Notes: generated by a model not told the origin, from the sequence alone. Shown: positions 8,892 through 18,220, counted from the stretch's first letter. The stretch: DNA of 64,000 nucleotides from an uncultured Porphyromonadaceae bacterium (GCA_900541865.1 UQLO01000009.1:10838-74837), one strand, 5' to 3'. A program made the numbers and translations.

Positions 8892-10211
8892 TTAGATTTT
8901 GGCTTTTATAGCAGCGGTTTCAGCCTCGTATCCGGGTTTTTCGAGCAGGGCGAACATATTCTTCTTGTATGCCTCCACACCGGGCTGGTTGAAGGGGTTT
9001 ACACCGAGGAGGTATCCGCTGATACCGCATGCGGCTTCGAAGAAGTAGATCAGGGCGCCCAGGGAGTCCTCGTTAAGGGCGGGGATGAGCACACGCAGGT
9101 TGGGGACTCCGCCGTCGAGGTGAGCGAGGCGCGTACCGAGTTCGGCCATCTTGTTGACGGCATCGATGCGCTTTCCGGCGATGTAGTTGAGGCCGTCGAG
9201 GTTAGCGGGGTCGGAGGGGATTGCGAGCTCGCGGTTTGCCTTGTCGACGGAAATCACCGTCTCGAAGATGGTGCGTTCGCCGTCCTGAATCCACTGACCC
9301 ATGGAGTGGAGGTCGGTGGTGTTGTCGACAGCTGCGGGGAATATACCCTTACCGTCCTTGCCTTCGCTTTCGCCGTAGAGCTGCTTCCACCATTCGCCGA
9401 AGAAGTGGAGTTTGGGGTTGTAGTTCACCAGGATTTCGATTTTCTTGCCTTCGCGGTAAAGGATGTTTCGTGCCATGGCGTAGGTGATGGCGCTCCGGTC
9501 GCTGCCGTCGAGGGTTGCGGCTTCCATGGCGCGAGCGCCGGCCACCAGGGCGTGGATGTCGAATCCTGCAACGGCGATGGGCAGCAGACCCACGGGGGTG
9601 AGCACGGAGAAACGTCCGCCAACGTTGTCGGCGATGACGTAAGTCTCGTAGCCTTCGGAGGTAGCCAGAGTGCGCAGAGCGCCACGCTTAGCGTCGGTGA
9701 CGGCCACTATACGCTTGCAGGCCTCTTCGCGGCCCAGCTGGCGCTCCAGCTGCTCGCGCAGCAGACGGAAGGCGATGGCGGGCTCGGTGGTAGTGCCGCT
9801 CTTGGATATTACGATGATGCCGAATTTTTTGTCGGAGAGGAAGTCCTGAAGCTCGGCGAGATAGTCTTCGCCGATGTTCTGGCCGGCAAAGAGCACGGGA
9901 GTACCCTCGTTGCGGTATGCGGCAAAGGCATTGCTGAGGCCTTCAATGACGGCTTTAGCGCCGAGATAGCTGCCGCCGATTCCAACGGCAACGACAACGT
10001 CGCAGGTTTCGCGCAGACGGGCTGCGGTAGCGTTGATGCTGTCCAGAAGAGCAGCGTCGGTTTCGGAAGGGAGCTTCACCCAGCCCAGAAAGTCGTTTCC
10101 GGCACCGGTGCCGTCGGTGAGTTTTGCCAGTGCGGCAGCGCCTTCGGCGGCCATTGCCTGAAGCTGGCTTTCCTTAACGGCATCGCCGGTAAATACTTGT
10201 ATCTTACTCAT
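8892..10211 (-). CDS. pgi: Glucose-6-phosphate isomerase
   Basis: A 439-residue enzyme of glycolysis interconverting glucose 6-phosphate and fructose 6-phosphate. The N-terminal SIS domain shows VAVGIGGSYLGAKAVIEGL and the phosphate-binding VISKSGTTTEPAIAFRLL. The second SIS domain follows, with GIFPAAVDNTTDLHSMGQW, which holds a conserved active-site segment. This is the compact Firmicutes/Bacteroidetes type, shorter than the 550-residue E. coli enzyme. It lies 26 bases behind hisS, likely in one transcript. Confidence 0.95.
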   Translation of the reverse strand: MSKIQVFTGDAVKESQLQAMAAEGAAALAKLTDGTGAGNDFLGWVKLPSETDAALLDSINATAARLRETCDVVVAVGIGGSYLGAKAVIEGLSNAFAAYRNEGTPVLFAGQNIGEDYLAELQDFLSDKKFGIIVISKSGTTTEPAIAFRLLREQLERQLGREEACKRIVAVTDAKRGALRTLATSEGYETYVIADNVGGRFSVLTPVGLLPIAVAGFDIHALVAGARAMEAATLDGSDRSAITYAMARNILYREGKKIEILVNYNPKLHFFGEWWKQLYGESEGKDGKGIFPAAVDNTTDLHSMGQWIQDGERTIFETVISVDKANRELAIPSDPANLDGLNYIAGKRIDAVNKMAELGTRLAHLDGGVPNLRVLIPALNEDSLGALIYFFEAACGISGYLLGVNPFNQPGVEAYKKNMFALLEKPGYEAETAAIKAKI

Positions 10212-10236
10212 TATATATATTGAATTTTGAGGTTGT

Positions 10237-11598
10237 TCACTTCAGATTATCCAACAACTCCGCAGCCGGCACGGTTTTCTGGGTGCCGTCGGCGAGGTTT
10301 TTGAGGCTCACGGTGCCATCGTTTAGCTCCGACTCGCCTATCATGGCGAAGAAGGCTGCTCCGATAGCGTCGGCATAGCCGATTTGCTTCTTCATCTTGG
10401 ATTGGTCGGGGTATATTTCGGCGCTTATTCCGGCTTGGCGCAGCGACTTGACAAGCTCCATCGACTTAGCGGCCTCACGCTCGCCGAAGTTGGCGAATAC
10501 CACCCTGGTGGAAGCCGAACGGCTGTCGGGGAAGAGGTCGAGGGCAGTCAGCACGTCGTAAATGCGGTCTGCGCCGAAGGAGATACCCACACCGGAGATA
10601 CCCGGCATGCCGAAGATGCCCGTGAGGTTGTCGTAGCGTCCGCCGCCGGAGATACTCCCCATCGGGGTGTCGAGGGCTTTGACCTCGATGATGCATCCGG
10701 TGTAGTAGTTTAGACCTCTCGCAAGGGCCACGTCCAGCTCAAGCTCGGCCGAGAGGCCCAGCCCGGCGGTGAGACTCACCACAGAGCGCAACTCTTCCAC
10801 GCCCTTTGTGCCCACCTCCGACGAAGCCAGAATTGCGGCCAGTGCGTCCAGGCGCTCAGCGGGAGTGCCGCTCAGCGAAAGCACCGGCACGAGCTTCGTG
10901 ATAGCCTCGTCGGAGAGGCCGCGGTCGGCGAGCTCCTCCTTGACCTTGTCGAGGCCGATTTTGTCGAGCTTGTCGATGGCCACGGTGATGTCCACCAGCT
11001 TATCGGAGGCCCCGATGAGCTCGGCGATGCCGGCAAGAATTTTGCGATTGTTGAGCTTGATGAGCACACGCACCCGCAGACGGCTGAAAACAGCATCTAT
11101 CATCTGCAGCAGCTCGACCTCGTTGAGGAGCGAATCGGAGCCGACCACATCGGCGTCGCACTGATAGAACTCGCGGTATCGCCCCTTCTGGGGACGGTCG
11201 GCGCGCCACACCGGCTGAATCTGGAAACGCTTGAAGGGGAGCTGAAACTCATCGCGGTGCTGCACCACATATCTCGCAAAAGGCACCGTAAGGTCATATC
11301 GCAGACCCTTTTCGCAAATTTTGGCTGCAAGACGCAGCGGGTCGGGAGCCTCGGCGGCGAGAGCTTCGTGCCCACGCAGAAAGTCGCCCGAATTAAGAAT
11401 CTTGAACAGAAGCTTGTCGCCTTCCTCGCCATACTTACCCATGAGCGTGGAGAGATTCTCCATAGCGGGAGTTTCTATCTGGCGGTAACCGAAAAGCTTG
11501 AAAACCTCGCGAATAGTATCGAAAATATAATTGCGACGCTGCATCTCCACCGGAGAGAAGTCGCGCGTCCCTTTGGGAGTAGACGGTTTTTGTGCCAT
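10237..11598 (-). CDS. hisS: Histidyl-tRNA synthetase
   Basis: A 453-residue class II synthetase. The start MAQKPSTPKGTRDFSPVEM is chosen because KGTRDF is the conserved N-terminal motif and nine upstream in-frame residues reach into the promoter. Other marks are TVPFARYV (motif 2 region), RADRPQKGRYREFYQCDADV, the histidine-specific LARGLNYYTGCIIEV and GGGRYDNL. The C-terminal domain binds the anticodon. The promoter is at 11623. pgi follows within 26 bases on the same strand. Confidence 0.95.
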   Translation of the reverse strand: MAQKPSTPKGTRDFSPVEMQRRNYIFDTIREVFKLFGYRQIETPAMENLSTLMGKYGEEGDKLLFKILNSGDFLRGHEALAAEAPDPLRLAAKICEKGLRYDLTVPFARYVVQHRDEFQLPFKRFQIQPVWRADRPQKGRYREFYQCDADVVGSDSLLNEVELLQMIDAVFSRLRVRVLIKLNNRKILAGIAELIGASDKLVDITVAIDKLDKIGLDKVKEELADRGLSDEAITKLVPVLSLSGTPAERLDALAAILASSEVGTKGVEELRSVVSLTAGLGLSAELELDVALARGLNYYTGCIIEVKALDTPMGSISGGGRYDNLTGIFGMPGISGVGISFGADRIYDVLTALDLFPDSRSASTRVVFANFGEREAAKSMELVKSLRQAGISAEIYPDQSKMKKQIGYADAIGAAFFAMIGESELNDGTVSLKNLADGTQKTVPAAELLDNLK

Positions 11599-11622
11599 GT
11601 TTCGTGATGCAAAATACTCCCG

Positions 11623-11654
11623 CAAAGTTACGCAAATTTCTCCAACCGCCCAAA
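11623..11654 (-). promoter_or_regulatory. hisS promoter
   Basis: The minus strand has TAACTTTG (11623-11630) with TTTG at 11651-11654, exactly 20 bases upstream, the standard Bacteroidetes spacing. The start codon is 25 bases downstream. Confidence 0.7.
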
Positions 11655-11658
11655 ATTA

Positions 11659-11706
11659 TAGTTAATAGTTAAAAGTGGCAAGTAATAGTTAATAGTGAAT
11701 AGTGAA
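11659..11706. repeat. Heptamer repeat between dnaG and hisS
   Basis: Plus-strand units TAGTTAA (11659, 11666, 11686) and TAGTGAA (11693, 11700) are interrupted by AAGTGGC. They are the same heptamers as the array at the malQ stop codon, in permuted frame. They lie just upstream of the hisS promoter. Confidence 0.7.
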
Positions 11707-11748
11707 TAATTTGCTCGGTGGGGCCTTCGCGGCAGGTGCGCCGCCCCC

Positions 11749-11804
11749 ACTCTTCACTCTTCACTCTTCACTCTTCACTCTTCACTCTTCACTCTTCACT
11801 CTCC
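11749..11804. repeat. ACTCTTC heptamer array touching the dnaG stop codon
   Basis: Seven perfect copies of ACTCTTC (11749-11797) and one degenerate copy (ACTCTCC, 11798-11804) end on the base before the dnaG stop codon (11805-11807). Copy number in such a perfect array could vary between cells. Confidence 0.85.
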
Positions 11805-14024
11805 TTACGGCAGGATAATGCGTTCGCCGAGAGCTTTGACGAGTTTTTTTTCGTATTCTTTGTAGCCTACTATCTGGCTCATGATGTCGGCGGCAGATTC
11901 GACGTCGTCGGGCGCAAGAGCAGCCAGCTGCCGGTTTAGGTCGGCGAGGATGTCGCGGAGAATGGCAGCACGGAGCTCGTTGACAGCGCGTGGCACGAGA
12001 GTTCTGAGCTGACGGTCTTCGGGCTCTACGTTTCCTTGCTTGGTGTAGATACGGCTCAGAGTGTAGCGCTCGGCGGCGAGCTCGTTGGCAGCCTTGCGGA
12101 GGGCGTCGTCGGGGCTGCTGACGAGGCGAGTTCGGACGTAGTCCATATCGTAGTTGTAGAGCCGCCCGAACTTGTATTCCCGACCTTTTTCGAGCAGGGA
12201 GGCTTCGGAAGTGGCGAGTTCCTGCATAGAGCCGCCTTTTTCTGCCAGCGCGGCGCGCTCTGTGCGGAGCATAGCGTCGACTTCGGCGTCGACGGCAGCC
12301 TCGAAAGCGGCCCGGTCGGCGGGCCATGCGGAGGCCCGGAGGTCGGCCACGGCATTGAATATAGCGGCGTAGGCTGGGTCGGTGAAGGTAATGCCGTCGA
12401 GCGACAACTCGTTGTTTATCAAGTCGAACACAGTTGCGCGGGACACGGAGCCGTCGGCAGCGGTGATGTCGGCCAGATAGCACACGCCGTATCGCACAAG
12501 GTATTGGGCAAGCATACGCTCGTAGGGCCGCAGATGGGTGTCGGTCAGGTCGAGAAGGGGAGCATCGTCGGGGGCTGCCGCTGCGACTTCCGGGGAGGCC
12601 GCCTCACCTTCGGGGTGAGATTCGCCGGCGGGTGCCGTCGCGGGCTCCGCAGACTGCACGGAGGCTCTTGCGGCCTGCCGCTGCTGCTCTTTGTATTCTT
12701 CCTCTACGCGCCTGGTGATGAAGATATTAAGTTGGCGCAGGAGGACTTCCTCGCTGATAGCGAGCGAGCGGCTGCACTCGGTGAGATATTCCTGGCGCTT
12801 TACAGGTTCGTCGACGTATGCCACCGTCTCGAGGATAAGGTTGATGACCTTAGCACGGGCAGTGGGGTCGGAAGCGTCGACGTCGTTCATCAGCACGGCC
12901 ATCATGAAGGCAATGATGTCGGTTTCGTGCGTCTTGAGGTATTCCTGCACCTCGGAGGAGGAGTGCGACTGGGCGAAGGAGTCGGGGTCTTCGCCGGGGG
13001 GCAGGCTAAGCACCTTCACGTTCATCTTCTCTGCCAGGAGCATACGGATACCTCTGAGCGAGGCTTTTATACCGGCGGCATCGGCGTCGTAGATAAGGGT
13101 TACGTTGTCGGAAAAGCGGCGCACGGCCCTTATCTGACCCTCGGTGAGCGAAGTTCCGGAGGAAGCCACCACGTTTTCGACGCCGGCCTGATGCATAGAG
13201 ATGACATCGAGGTAACCTTCGACCATTATGCACTTGTCGGCCTTTGCGATGGCGCTTTTAGCCTGGTAGAAGCCGTAGAGTTCGAGATTCTTCTTGTAGA
13301 TAATGCTCTCGGGCGAGTTGACGTACTTGGCAATCGACTTATCGGAGCGCATGGTGCGGGCGCCGAAACCGACCACACGCCCCGACACGCTGTGGATGGG
13401 GAAAATGACGCGTCCGCGGAAGCGGTCGTAGAGGGCGCCGTCGCGCTGGCTTGTTCCGGCCAGACCGGTAGCGGTGAGATACTCGGGTTTGAAGCCGGCC
13501 TCGGAGGCGGCGCGGATAGTGTCGTTGCCGCTGTCGAGGGCATACCCCAGATGAAAGCGGCGCACCATTTCGTCGCTGAGGCCTCGGTGGCGGAAGTACG
13601 GCAGGGCAACGGTGCGTCCTTCGGTGGTTTCGAGAAGATTGTGCTTGAAGTGGTTGAGAGCGAACTCGTTGAGAGCGAGCATAGCTTCGCGTTCGTTCTG
13701 TGCGCGACGCTCGTCGTCGGTCATATCCTTTTCGACGATTTCGATGCCGTACTTCTTGGCGAGGTAGCGCAGGGCGTCGGAGTAGGAAAGCTGCTCGTGC
13801 TCCATGATGAAGTTGACGGGCGAGCCGCCTTTGCCGCAGCTGAAGCACTTGCAGATGTTGCGCGCCTTGTTGACGGAGAAGGAAGGCGTCCGCTCATTGT
13901 GGAAGGGGCATAGACCCTTGTAGTTTGCGCCGGAGCGGCGCAACTTGACAAAGTCGCCGACGACCTCGACGATGTCGGCCGTGTCGAGAATTTTTTGAAC
14001 GGTTGCTTGGTCTATACGTCCCAT
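11805..14024 (-). CDS. dnaG: DNA primase
   Basis: A 739-residue primase that makes RNA primers at the chromosomal replication fork. The start MGRIDQATVQKILDTADIVE is the family N-terminus. The CHC2 zinc finger is complete (C39, H42, C60, C63: LCPFHNERTPSF and CKCFSCGKGG). Next comes the primase core with ARTMRSDKSIAKYVNSPES and the Toprim domain (IMVEGYLDVI; LIYDADAAGIKAS). The C-terminal 300 residues are the DnaB-interacting part and hold an alanine- and glutamate-rich linker. It is transcribed leftward from a promoter at 14049; an ACTCTTC array follows its stop codon. Confidence 0.95.
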   Translation of the reverse strand: MGRIDQATVQKILDTADIVEVVGDFVKLRRSGANYKGLCPFHNERTPSFSVNKARNICKCFSCGKGGSPVNFIMEHEQLSYSDALRYLAKKYGIEIVEKDMTDDERRAQNEREAMLALNEFALNHFKHNLLETTEGRTVALPYFRHRGLSDEMVRRFHLGYALDSGNDTIRAASEAGFKPEYLTATGLAGTSQRDGALYDRFRGRVIFPIHSVSGRVVGFGARTMRSDKSIAKYVNSPESIIYKKNLELYGFYQAKSAIAKADKCIMVEGYLDVISMHQAGVENVVASSGTSLTEGQIRAVRRFSDNVTLIYDADAAGIKASLRGIRMLLAEKMNVKVLSLPPGEDPDSFAQSHSSSEVQEYLKTHETDIIAFMMAVLMNDVDASDPTARAKVINLILETVAYVDEPVKRQEYLTECSRSLAISEEVLLRQLNIFITRRVEEEYKEQQRQAARASVQSAEPATAPAGESHPEGEAASPEVAAAAPDDAPLLDLTDTHLRPYERMLAQYLVRYGVCYLADITAADGSVSRATVFDLINNELSLDGITFTDPAYAAIFNAVADLRASAWPADRAAFEAAVDAEVDAMLRTERAALAEKGGSMQELATSEASLLEKGREYKFGRLYNYDMDYVRTRLVSSPDDALRKAANELAAERYTLSRIYTKQGNVEPEDRQLRTLVPRAVNELRAAILRDILADLNRQLAALAPDDVESAADIMSQIVGYKEYEKKLVKALGERIILP

Positions 14025-14048
14025 CAGGCAGAGTGGTTGTTGCGGCTG

Positions 14049-14056
14049 CAAAGTTA
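14049..14056 (-). promoter_or_regulatory. dnaG promoter -7 box
   Basis: The minus strand reads TAACTTTG 25 bases before the dnaG ATG, with TTTG at 14079-14082 about 22 bases upstream. Confidence 0.6.
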
Positions 14057-14186
14057 CACAAAAATAATATAAAAGATGCAAAAGCGGGGCACAAACCGCC
14101 CACGAGGGGTGTTTGAAAGATACAACAAAGAATTTAATCCCCCCAAGGGAGCACATAGTACCACCCCAAAACTCTCTCCTGACAAG

Positions 14187-14699
14187 ATGAAAACCGATAT
14201 ATTCAAGAACCGCCTTCTGGCGCTGCAGAACAATCTTCTAAGTTTCGCCTATACCCTGACGTGCAACCGCGACGACGCCTACGACCTGCTACAGGACACC
14301 ACCATCAAGGCCCTCGACAGCCAGGACAAATACGTAGACAACACCAACTTCAAGGGTTGGGTGTTCACGATAATGCGCAACCTGTTCATCAACAACTACC
14401 GGGCCTCGATGCGAGCCTCCGTGGTCATCGACCGCAGCGACGACCTCTACACCCTCAACCTGAGCCAGGAGTCGGGTCTTGAGACCCCAGAAGGAGCCGT
14501 TACCGAAGGCGAAATCATGAACGCCCTAAAGTCGTTGGCGCCGGAGTACCGCGAGCCCTTCTCGATGTTCCTCCAAGGCTACCGCTACGCGGAGATAGCG
14601 CGCCACTTCGGCACCCCGCTGGGTACCATCAAAAGCCGCATCTTCGTGGCCCGAAAACGCCTTCAGGGCATGCTTGCCGACCTACGCTATGAAAGATGA
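14187..14699 (+). CDS. RNA polymerase sigma factor, ECF family
   Basis: A 170-residue sigma-70 family protein of the short extracytoplasmic-function type. The start MKTDIFKNRLLALQNNLLSF is preferred over in-frame codons reaching back into the dnaG promoter. Region 2 is seen in FAYTLTCNRDDAYDLLQDTTIKAL and the GWVFTIMRNLFINNYR box. Region 4 is LKSLAPEYREPFSMFLQGYRYAEIARHFGTPLGTIKSRIFVARKRL, with the helix-turn-helix at the GTIKSRI end. No anti-sigma gene is next to it, which is frequent for this Bacteroidetes ECF group. It diverges from dnaG. Its regulon cannot be read from the sequence. Confidence 0.9.
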   Translation: MKTDIFKNRLLALQNNLLSFAYTLTCNRDDAYDLLQDTTIKALDSQDKYVDNTNFKGWVFTIMRNLFINNYRASMRASVVIDRSDDLYTLNLSQESGLETPEGAVTEGEIMNALKSLAPEYREPFSMFLQGYRYAEIARHFGTPLGTIKSRIFVARKRLQGMLADLRYER

Positions 14700-14753
14700 G
14701 GCGGCGGGACAGAAAAAATACGGCCGATGTGCGTGATTGTTGAAAAATTTCCT

Positions 14754-14761
14754 TAATTTTG
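14754..14761 (+). promoter_or_regulatory. pgk promoter -7 box
   Basis: TAATTTTG matches TAnnTTTG, 72 bases before the pgk ATG, in an AT-rich stretch after the sigma factor stop codon. Confidence 0.65.
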
Positions 14762-14832
14762 CAGTCTGAAAAACGGGGCTCATCCCCTTGCAAGCCAAAA
14801 GCAGACAGAACTAACTTACTACAAACATACAC

Positions 14833-16083
14833 ATGACCATCGACAATTTTAACTTCAAGAACCACAAGGCATTGGTTCGCGTGGACTTCAACGTGCCTCT
14901 GGACGATAACGGCCACATCACCGACGATACCCGCATCCGTGGCGCCCTCCCCACCCTCAAGAAAATACTTTCCGACGGCGGTTCGGTCATCATCATGAGC
15001 CACATGGGCAAGCCCAAAGGCAAGGTGAACCCCAAGATGAGCCTCGGCCAGATCAAGGATGCCGTAGCCAAAGCACTGGGCACCGACGTAGAGTTCGCCA
15101 ACGACTGCAATGCCGCCGACGCCATGGCCGCCGCCCTCAAGCCCGGCCAGGCACTGCTTCTTGAAAACCTCCGCTTCTATCCCGAAGAGGAAGGCAAGCC
15201 CGTGGGCATCGACAAGGCCGACCCCGGCTACGAAGCCGCCAAGAAGGAAATGAAGGAGCGTCAGAAAGCATTTGCGCAGCACCTCGCATCCTACGGCGAC
15301 GTATACGTCAACGACGCCTTCGGCACAGCCCACCGCCGCCACGCCTCCACCGCCGTTGTCGCCGACTACTTCGACAACGACCACAAGATGCTCGGCTACC
15401 TGATGGAGAAGGAAGTTAAGGCCGTCGACAACATCCTCAAAGACATCAAGCGCCCCTTCACCGCAATCATGGGCGGCTCCAAGGTGAGCACCAAAATCGG
15501 CATCATCGAGAACCTGATGGACAAGGTCGACAACCTCATCCTCTGCGGCGGCATGACCTACACCTTCGCCAAGGCACAGGGCGGCAAAATCGGCAACTCC
15601 ATCTGCGAGGACGACAAGCTCCAGCTCGCTCTCGACATCATGGCCAAGGCCAAGGCTAAGGGCGTCAACCTCGTGCTCGGCACCGACTGCGTAGCCGGCG
15701 ACGCTTTCAGCAACGAAGCCCACACCCAGATTTGCTCCAACATGGACATTCCCGAAGGTTGGGAAGGCATGGACGCCGGCCCCGAGACCCGCAAGCTCTT
15801 CACCGAGACCATCGTGCCCTCCAAGACCATCCTCTGGAACGGTCCCGCAGGCGTCTTCGAATTCGACAACTTCACCGCCGGCAGCCGCGCCATCGCCGAT
15901 GCCATCGTTGAAGCCACCAAGAACGGAGCCTTCTCGCTCGTTGGCGGCGGCGACTCCGTTGCCTGCATCAACAAGTTCGGGCTGGCCGACGAGGTGAGCT
16001 ACGTATCCACCGGCGGCGGCGCTCTCCTGGAGGCCATCGAAGGCAAGGTGCTCCCCGGCGTAGCTGCCGTTCAGGGCGAATAA
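14833..16083 (+). CDS. pgk: Phosphoglycerate kinase
   Basis: A 416-residue glycolytic enzyme that makes ATP from 1,3-bisphosphoglycerate. Conserved parts are VRVDFNVPLDDNGHITDDTRI, SHMGKPKG, LLENLRFYPEEEG, VNDAFGTAHRRHAS and GGSKVSTKIGIIENL. The C-terminal nucleotide site includes WNGPAGVFEFDNF and the glycine-rich GGGDSVA. Length is normal. It has its own promoter and terminator and so is a single-gene unit. Confidence 0.97.
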   Translation: MTIDNFNFKNHKALVRVDFNVPLDDNGHITDDTRIRGALPTLKKILSDGGSVIIMSHMGKPKGKVNPKMSLGQIKDAVAKALGTDVEFANDCNAADAMAAALKPGQALLLENLRFYPEEEGKPVGIDKADPGYEAAKKEMKERQKAFAQHLASYGDVYVNDAFGTAHRRHASTAVVADYFDNDHKMLGYLMEKEVKAVDNILKDIKRPFTAIMGGSKVSTKIGIIENLMDKVDNLILCGGMTYTFAKAQGGKIGNSICEDDKLQLALDIMAKAKAKGVNLVLGTDCVAGDAFSNEAHTQICSNMDIPEGWEGMDAGPETRKLFTETIVPSKTILWNGPAGVFEFDNFTAGSRAIADAIVEATKNGAFSLVGGGDSVACINKFGLADEVSYVSTGGGALLEAIEGKVLPGVAAVQGE

Positions 16084-16142
16084 GAAGGCCCGCACTCCGG
16101 GTTTTCAGCGAGCCAACTTTTCAATGACTCAAATCGTTTAAG

Positions 16143-16182
16143 GTTGAGGAGATGTCGGTTTTCGACGTCTTCTCAACTTTTT
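16143..16182 (+). terminator. Intrinsic terminator of pgk
   Basis: The stem GTTGAGGAGATGTCG (16143-16157) / CGACGTCTTCTCAAC (16163-16177), with two mismatches, is followed by five T. It overlaps possible upstream start codons of the next gene, which supports the start at 16189. Confidence 0.8.
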
Positions 16183-16188
16183 AACACT

Positions 16189-17427
16189 ATGGACTACTGG
16201 GATTACATAGCAGCAAACGCCACGGCCGACCCGGCCAAACTGAGGCTTGCCGCCGCAGGCAGGAAATACGATTTCGAGGTTGCCGACGCCATCCTCCAGA
16301 TTGAGGCCCGGCGCAAGTTCGGCCGCAAATTGGCCACCACGCTGGCAGCCTGCCCGCATTTCCGCTTTCCGACCATGCTTTCGGGCGAGCAGGCCAGCTC
16401 CGACCTGCTTGCCGACTACCACGCCGGGCTGACCGCACAGGGGCTGACTGCCGTCGACCTAACCGCCGGTCTGGGCATCGACGCCCTGCATATGTGCTCC
16501 CGGGCTGCCGAGGTGACCGCTATCGAGCGCGACGAGCGCCTCTGCGAGGCTCTTCGGGCCAATGCCGCCGGGCTGAGCGTCGATAATATTAAGGTAGAGT
16601 GCGCCGACTGCCGCGAGTTTGTGGACAGCACCGTGGCCGAAGGACGCACCTACGACGTTGCCTTCATCGACCCGGCGCGACGTGCCGCGGACGGCTCGCG
16701 GGTTTTCGGCTTCAAGGATTGCGAGCCCGATGTGGCCGCCCTGCTGCCCAAACTGCGGCAGATGTGCCGTCTGCTGGTGATAAAAGCCTCGCCTATGCTC
16801 GACGTCACCGCCGCCGTGCAGAGCCTGGGGGCCACACCCCGTGCCGTAATCGCTCTGGGCACACCCACCGAGTGCAAGGAACTGCTCTTTTTAGTCGATT
16901 TCGCCGCCCCGGAGCCAGCCGAACCTATGTTGGAGGCCGTCACCCTGGCCCCCGACGGCTCCGGAGCCACCACATTCTCATTTTTGCGCAGCCGCGAGCT
17001 TGCCGCCGAGGCCGTTGCGCTGCAGCCGGCGGCAAAAGCCGGCGACACCGTGTGCGAGCCCTCGCCGAGTGTGATGAAGCTGGCGCCTTTCAAACTTCTG
17101 GCCCAAACGTGGGGGCTGAACGGCTTCGGAGGCGGAACACACCTTTTCTACCGCGCCTCGCCCCCGCAGGGAGCCTTCCCCGGCCGCCTGTTCCGCATCG
17201 AAGAAGTGCTTCCATATGCATCCAAGGTGATAAAACGGCTGTCGGGACGCTATCCGGCAGCCCAAATCGCCACCCGCAACTTCGGCATAAGCGCCGACGA
17301 GCTGCGGCGGCGACTGGGCATGCGTCAGAGCGACTCGGTGCGCATCTTCGGCGTGACCGACAGCACCGGCGCAAGGCAGCTGGTGGTGACCACGCCGCTA
17401 AAAAATCATTCTGATTTTGCGGAATGA
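16189..17427 (+). CDS. Class I SAM-dependent methyltransferase with THUMP-like domain
   Basis: A 412-residue protein starting MDYWDYIAANATADPAKL. The middle is a Rossmann-type methyltransferase: VDLTAGLGIDALHM binds S-adenosylmethionine, VTAIERDERLCEAL is motif II, and AFIDPARR is the motif IV acid-pro loop. The last 60 residues (GRYPAAQIATRNFGISADELRRRLG) match the THUMP-like C-terminal domain of these proteins. The family is common in Bacteroidetes and probably modifies RNA, but its target is not established. The upstream 15 in-frame codons run through the pgk terminator, so the later ATG is used. The clpP promoter overlaps its 3' end. Confidence 0.85.
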   Translation: MDYWDYIAANATADPAKLRLAAAGRKYDFEVADAILQIEARRKFGRKLATTLAACPHFRFPTMLSGEQASSDLLADYHAGLTAQGLTAVDLTAGLGIDALHMCSRAAEVTAIERDERLCEALRANAAGLSVDNIKVECADCREFVDSTVAEGRTYDVAFIDPARRAADGSRVFGFKDCEPDVAALLPKLRQMCRLLVIKASPMLDVTAAVQSLGATPRAVIALGTPTECKELLFLVDFAAPEPAEPMLEAVTLAPDGSGATTFSFLRSRELAAEAVALQPAAKAGDTVCEPSPSVMKLAPFKLLAQTWGLNGFGGGTHLFYRASPPQGAFPGRLFRIEEVLPYASKVIKRLSGRYPAAQIATRNFGISADELRRRLGMRQSDSVRIFGVTDSTGARQLVVTTPLKNHSDFAE

Positions 17428-17446
17428 AAAAAAATCGCTAACTTTG
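17416..17446 (+). promoter_or_regulatory. clpP promoter
   Basis: TTTG at 17416-17419 and TAACTTTG at 17439-17446 have a 19-base spacing. The -33 element lies inside the last codons of the methyltransferase gene. Confidence 0.7.
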
Positions 17447-17503
17447 AACAAAGAAAACAACCCCGCCCGTTTCGGCAGGCGGAAACCATACTCCAAGAAG
17501 TAC

Positions 17504-18199
17504 ATGAACAACAACGATTTCAGAAAATTTGCAGTCGGACACCTCGGCATGAACGGCCTGGCTCTCGACCAGTATACCGCAGCAACGTCGGCCTCGGCCG
17601 CTCCCGTTGCTTCCTATATCAGCCCCACCATCATCGAGGAGCGCCAACTCAACGTGGCCCAGATGGACGTGTTCTCCCGTCTTATGATGGACCGCATCAT
17701 ATTCCTGGGCACCGAGGTCAACGACTATACCGCCAACGTGATTCAGGCCCAGCTGCTCTATCTTGACTCTGCCGACCCCGGCAAGGATGTGAGCATCTAC
17801 ATCAACTCGCCCGGCGGCAGCGTCTACGCCGGCCTTGGCATCTACGACACCATGCAGTATATCTCGTCGGACGTCACCACCATCTGCACCGGCATAGCCG
17901 CCTCGATGGCCGCCGTGCTGCTCGTGGCCGGCGAGAAGGGCAAACGCTTTGCCCTGAAGCACTCCCGCGTGATGATACACCAACCTATGGGTGGCGCACA
18001 AGGCCAGGCTTCGGACATGGAAATCACCGTTCGCGAAATCCGCAAACTCAAAGACGAGCTCTACCGCATCATCGCCGAGCACTCCGGCCAGCCCCTGGAA
18101 AAAGTCGAAAAGGACTCCGACCGCGACTACTGGATGACAGCCGAAGAGGCCCTCGCCTACGGCATGATCGACAAAGTGCTCGAAAAAGCCCGCAAATAA
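17504..18199 (+). CDS. clpP: ATP-dependent Clp protease proteolytic subunit
   Basis: A 231-residue serine protease subunit forming the tetradecameric barrel that works with ClpX. The start MNNNDFRKFAVGHLGMNG fits the Bacteroidetes form, which carries a longer N-terminal part than E. coli ClpP; here an Ala/Ser-rich insert (about 25-37) precedes ISPTIIEERQLN. The catalytic Ser is S134 in GIAASMAAVLL and the His is H159 in SRVMIHQPMGG; INSPGGSV binds substrate. clpX starts 22 bases downstream, so both are one operon from the promoter at 17439. Confidence 0.95.
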   Translation: MNNNDFRKFAVGHLGMNGLALDQYTAATSASAAPVASYISPTIIEERQLNVAQMDVFSRLMMDRIIFLGTEVNDYTANVIQAQLLYLDSADPGKDVSIYINSPGGSVYAGLGIYDTMQYISSDVTTICTGIAASMAAVLLVAGEKGKRFALKHSRVMIHQPMGGAQGQASDMEITVREIRKLKDELYRIIAEHSGQPLEKVEKDSDRDYWMTAEEALAYGMIDKVLEKARK

Positions 18200-18220
18200 G
18201 CCTACACCATTCCATTTGAT

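Noticed and set aside
11749..11804. CRISPR-like array
   Set aside because: Units are seven bases without spacers; it is a simple tandem repeat.
12036..13913. Long plus-strand frame opposite dnaG
   Set aside because: Antisense shadow; dnaG motifs are intact on the minus strand.
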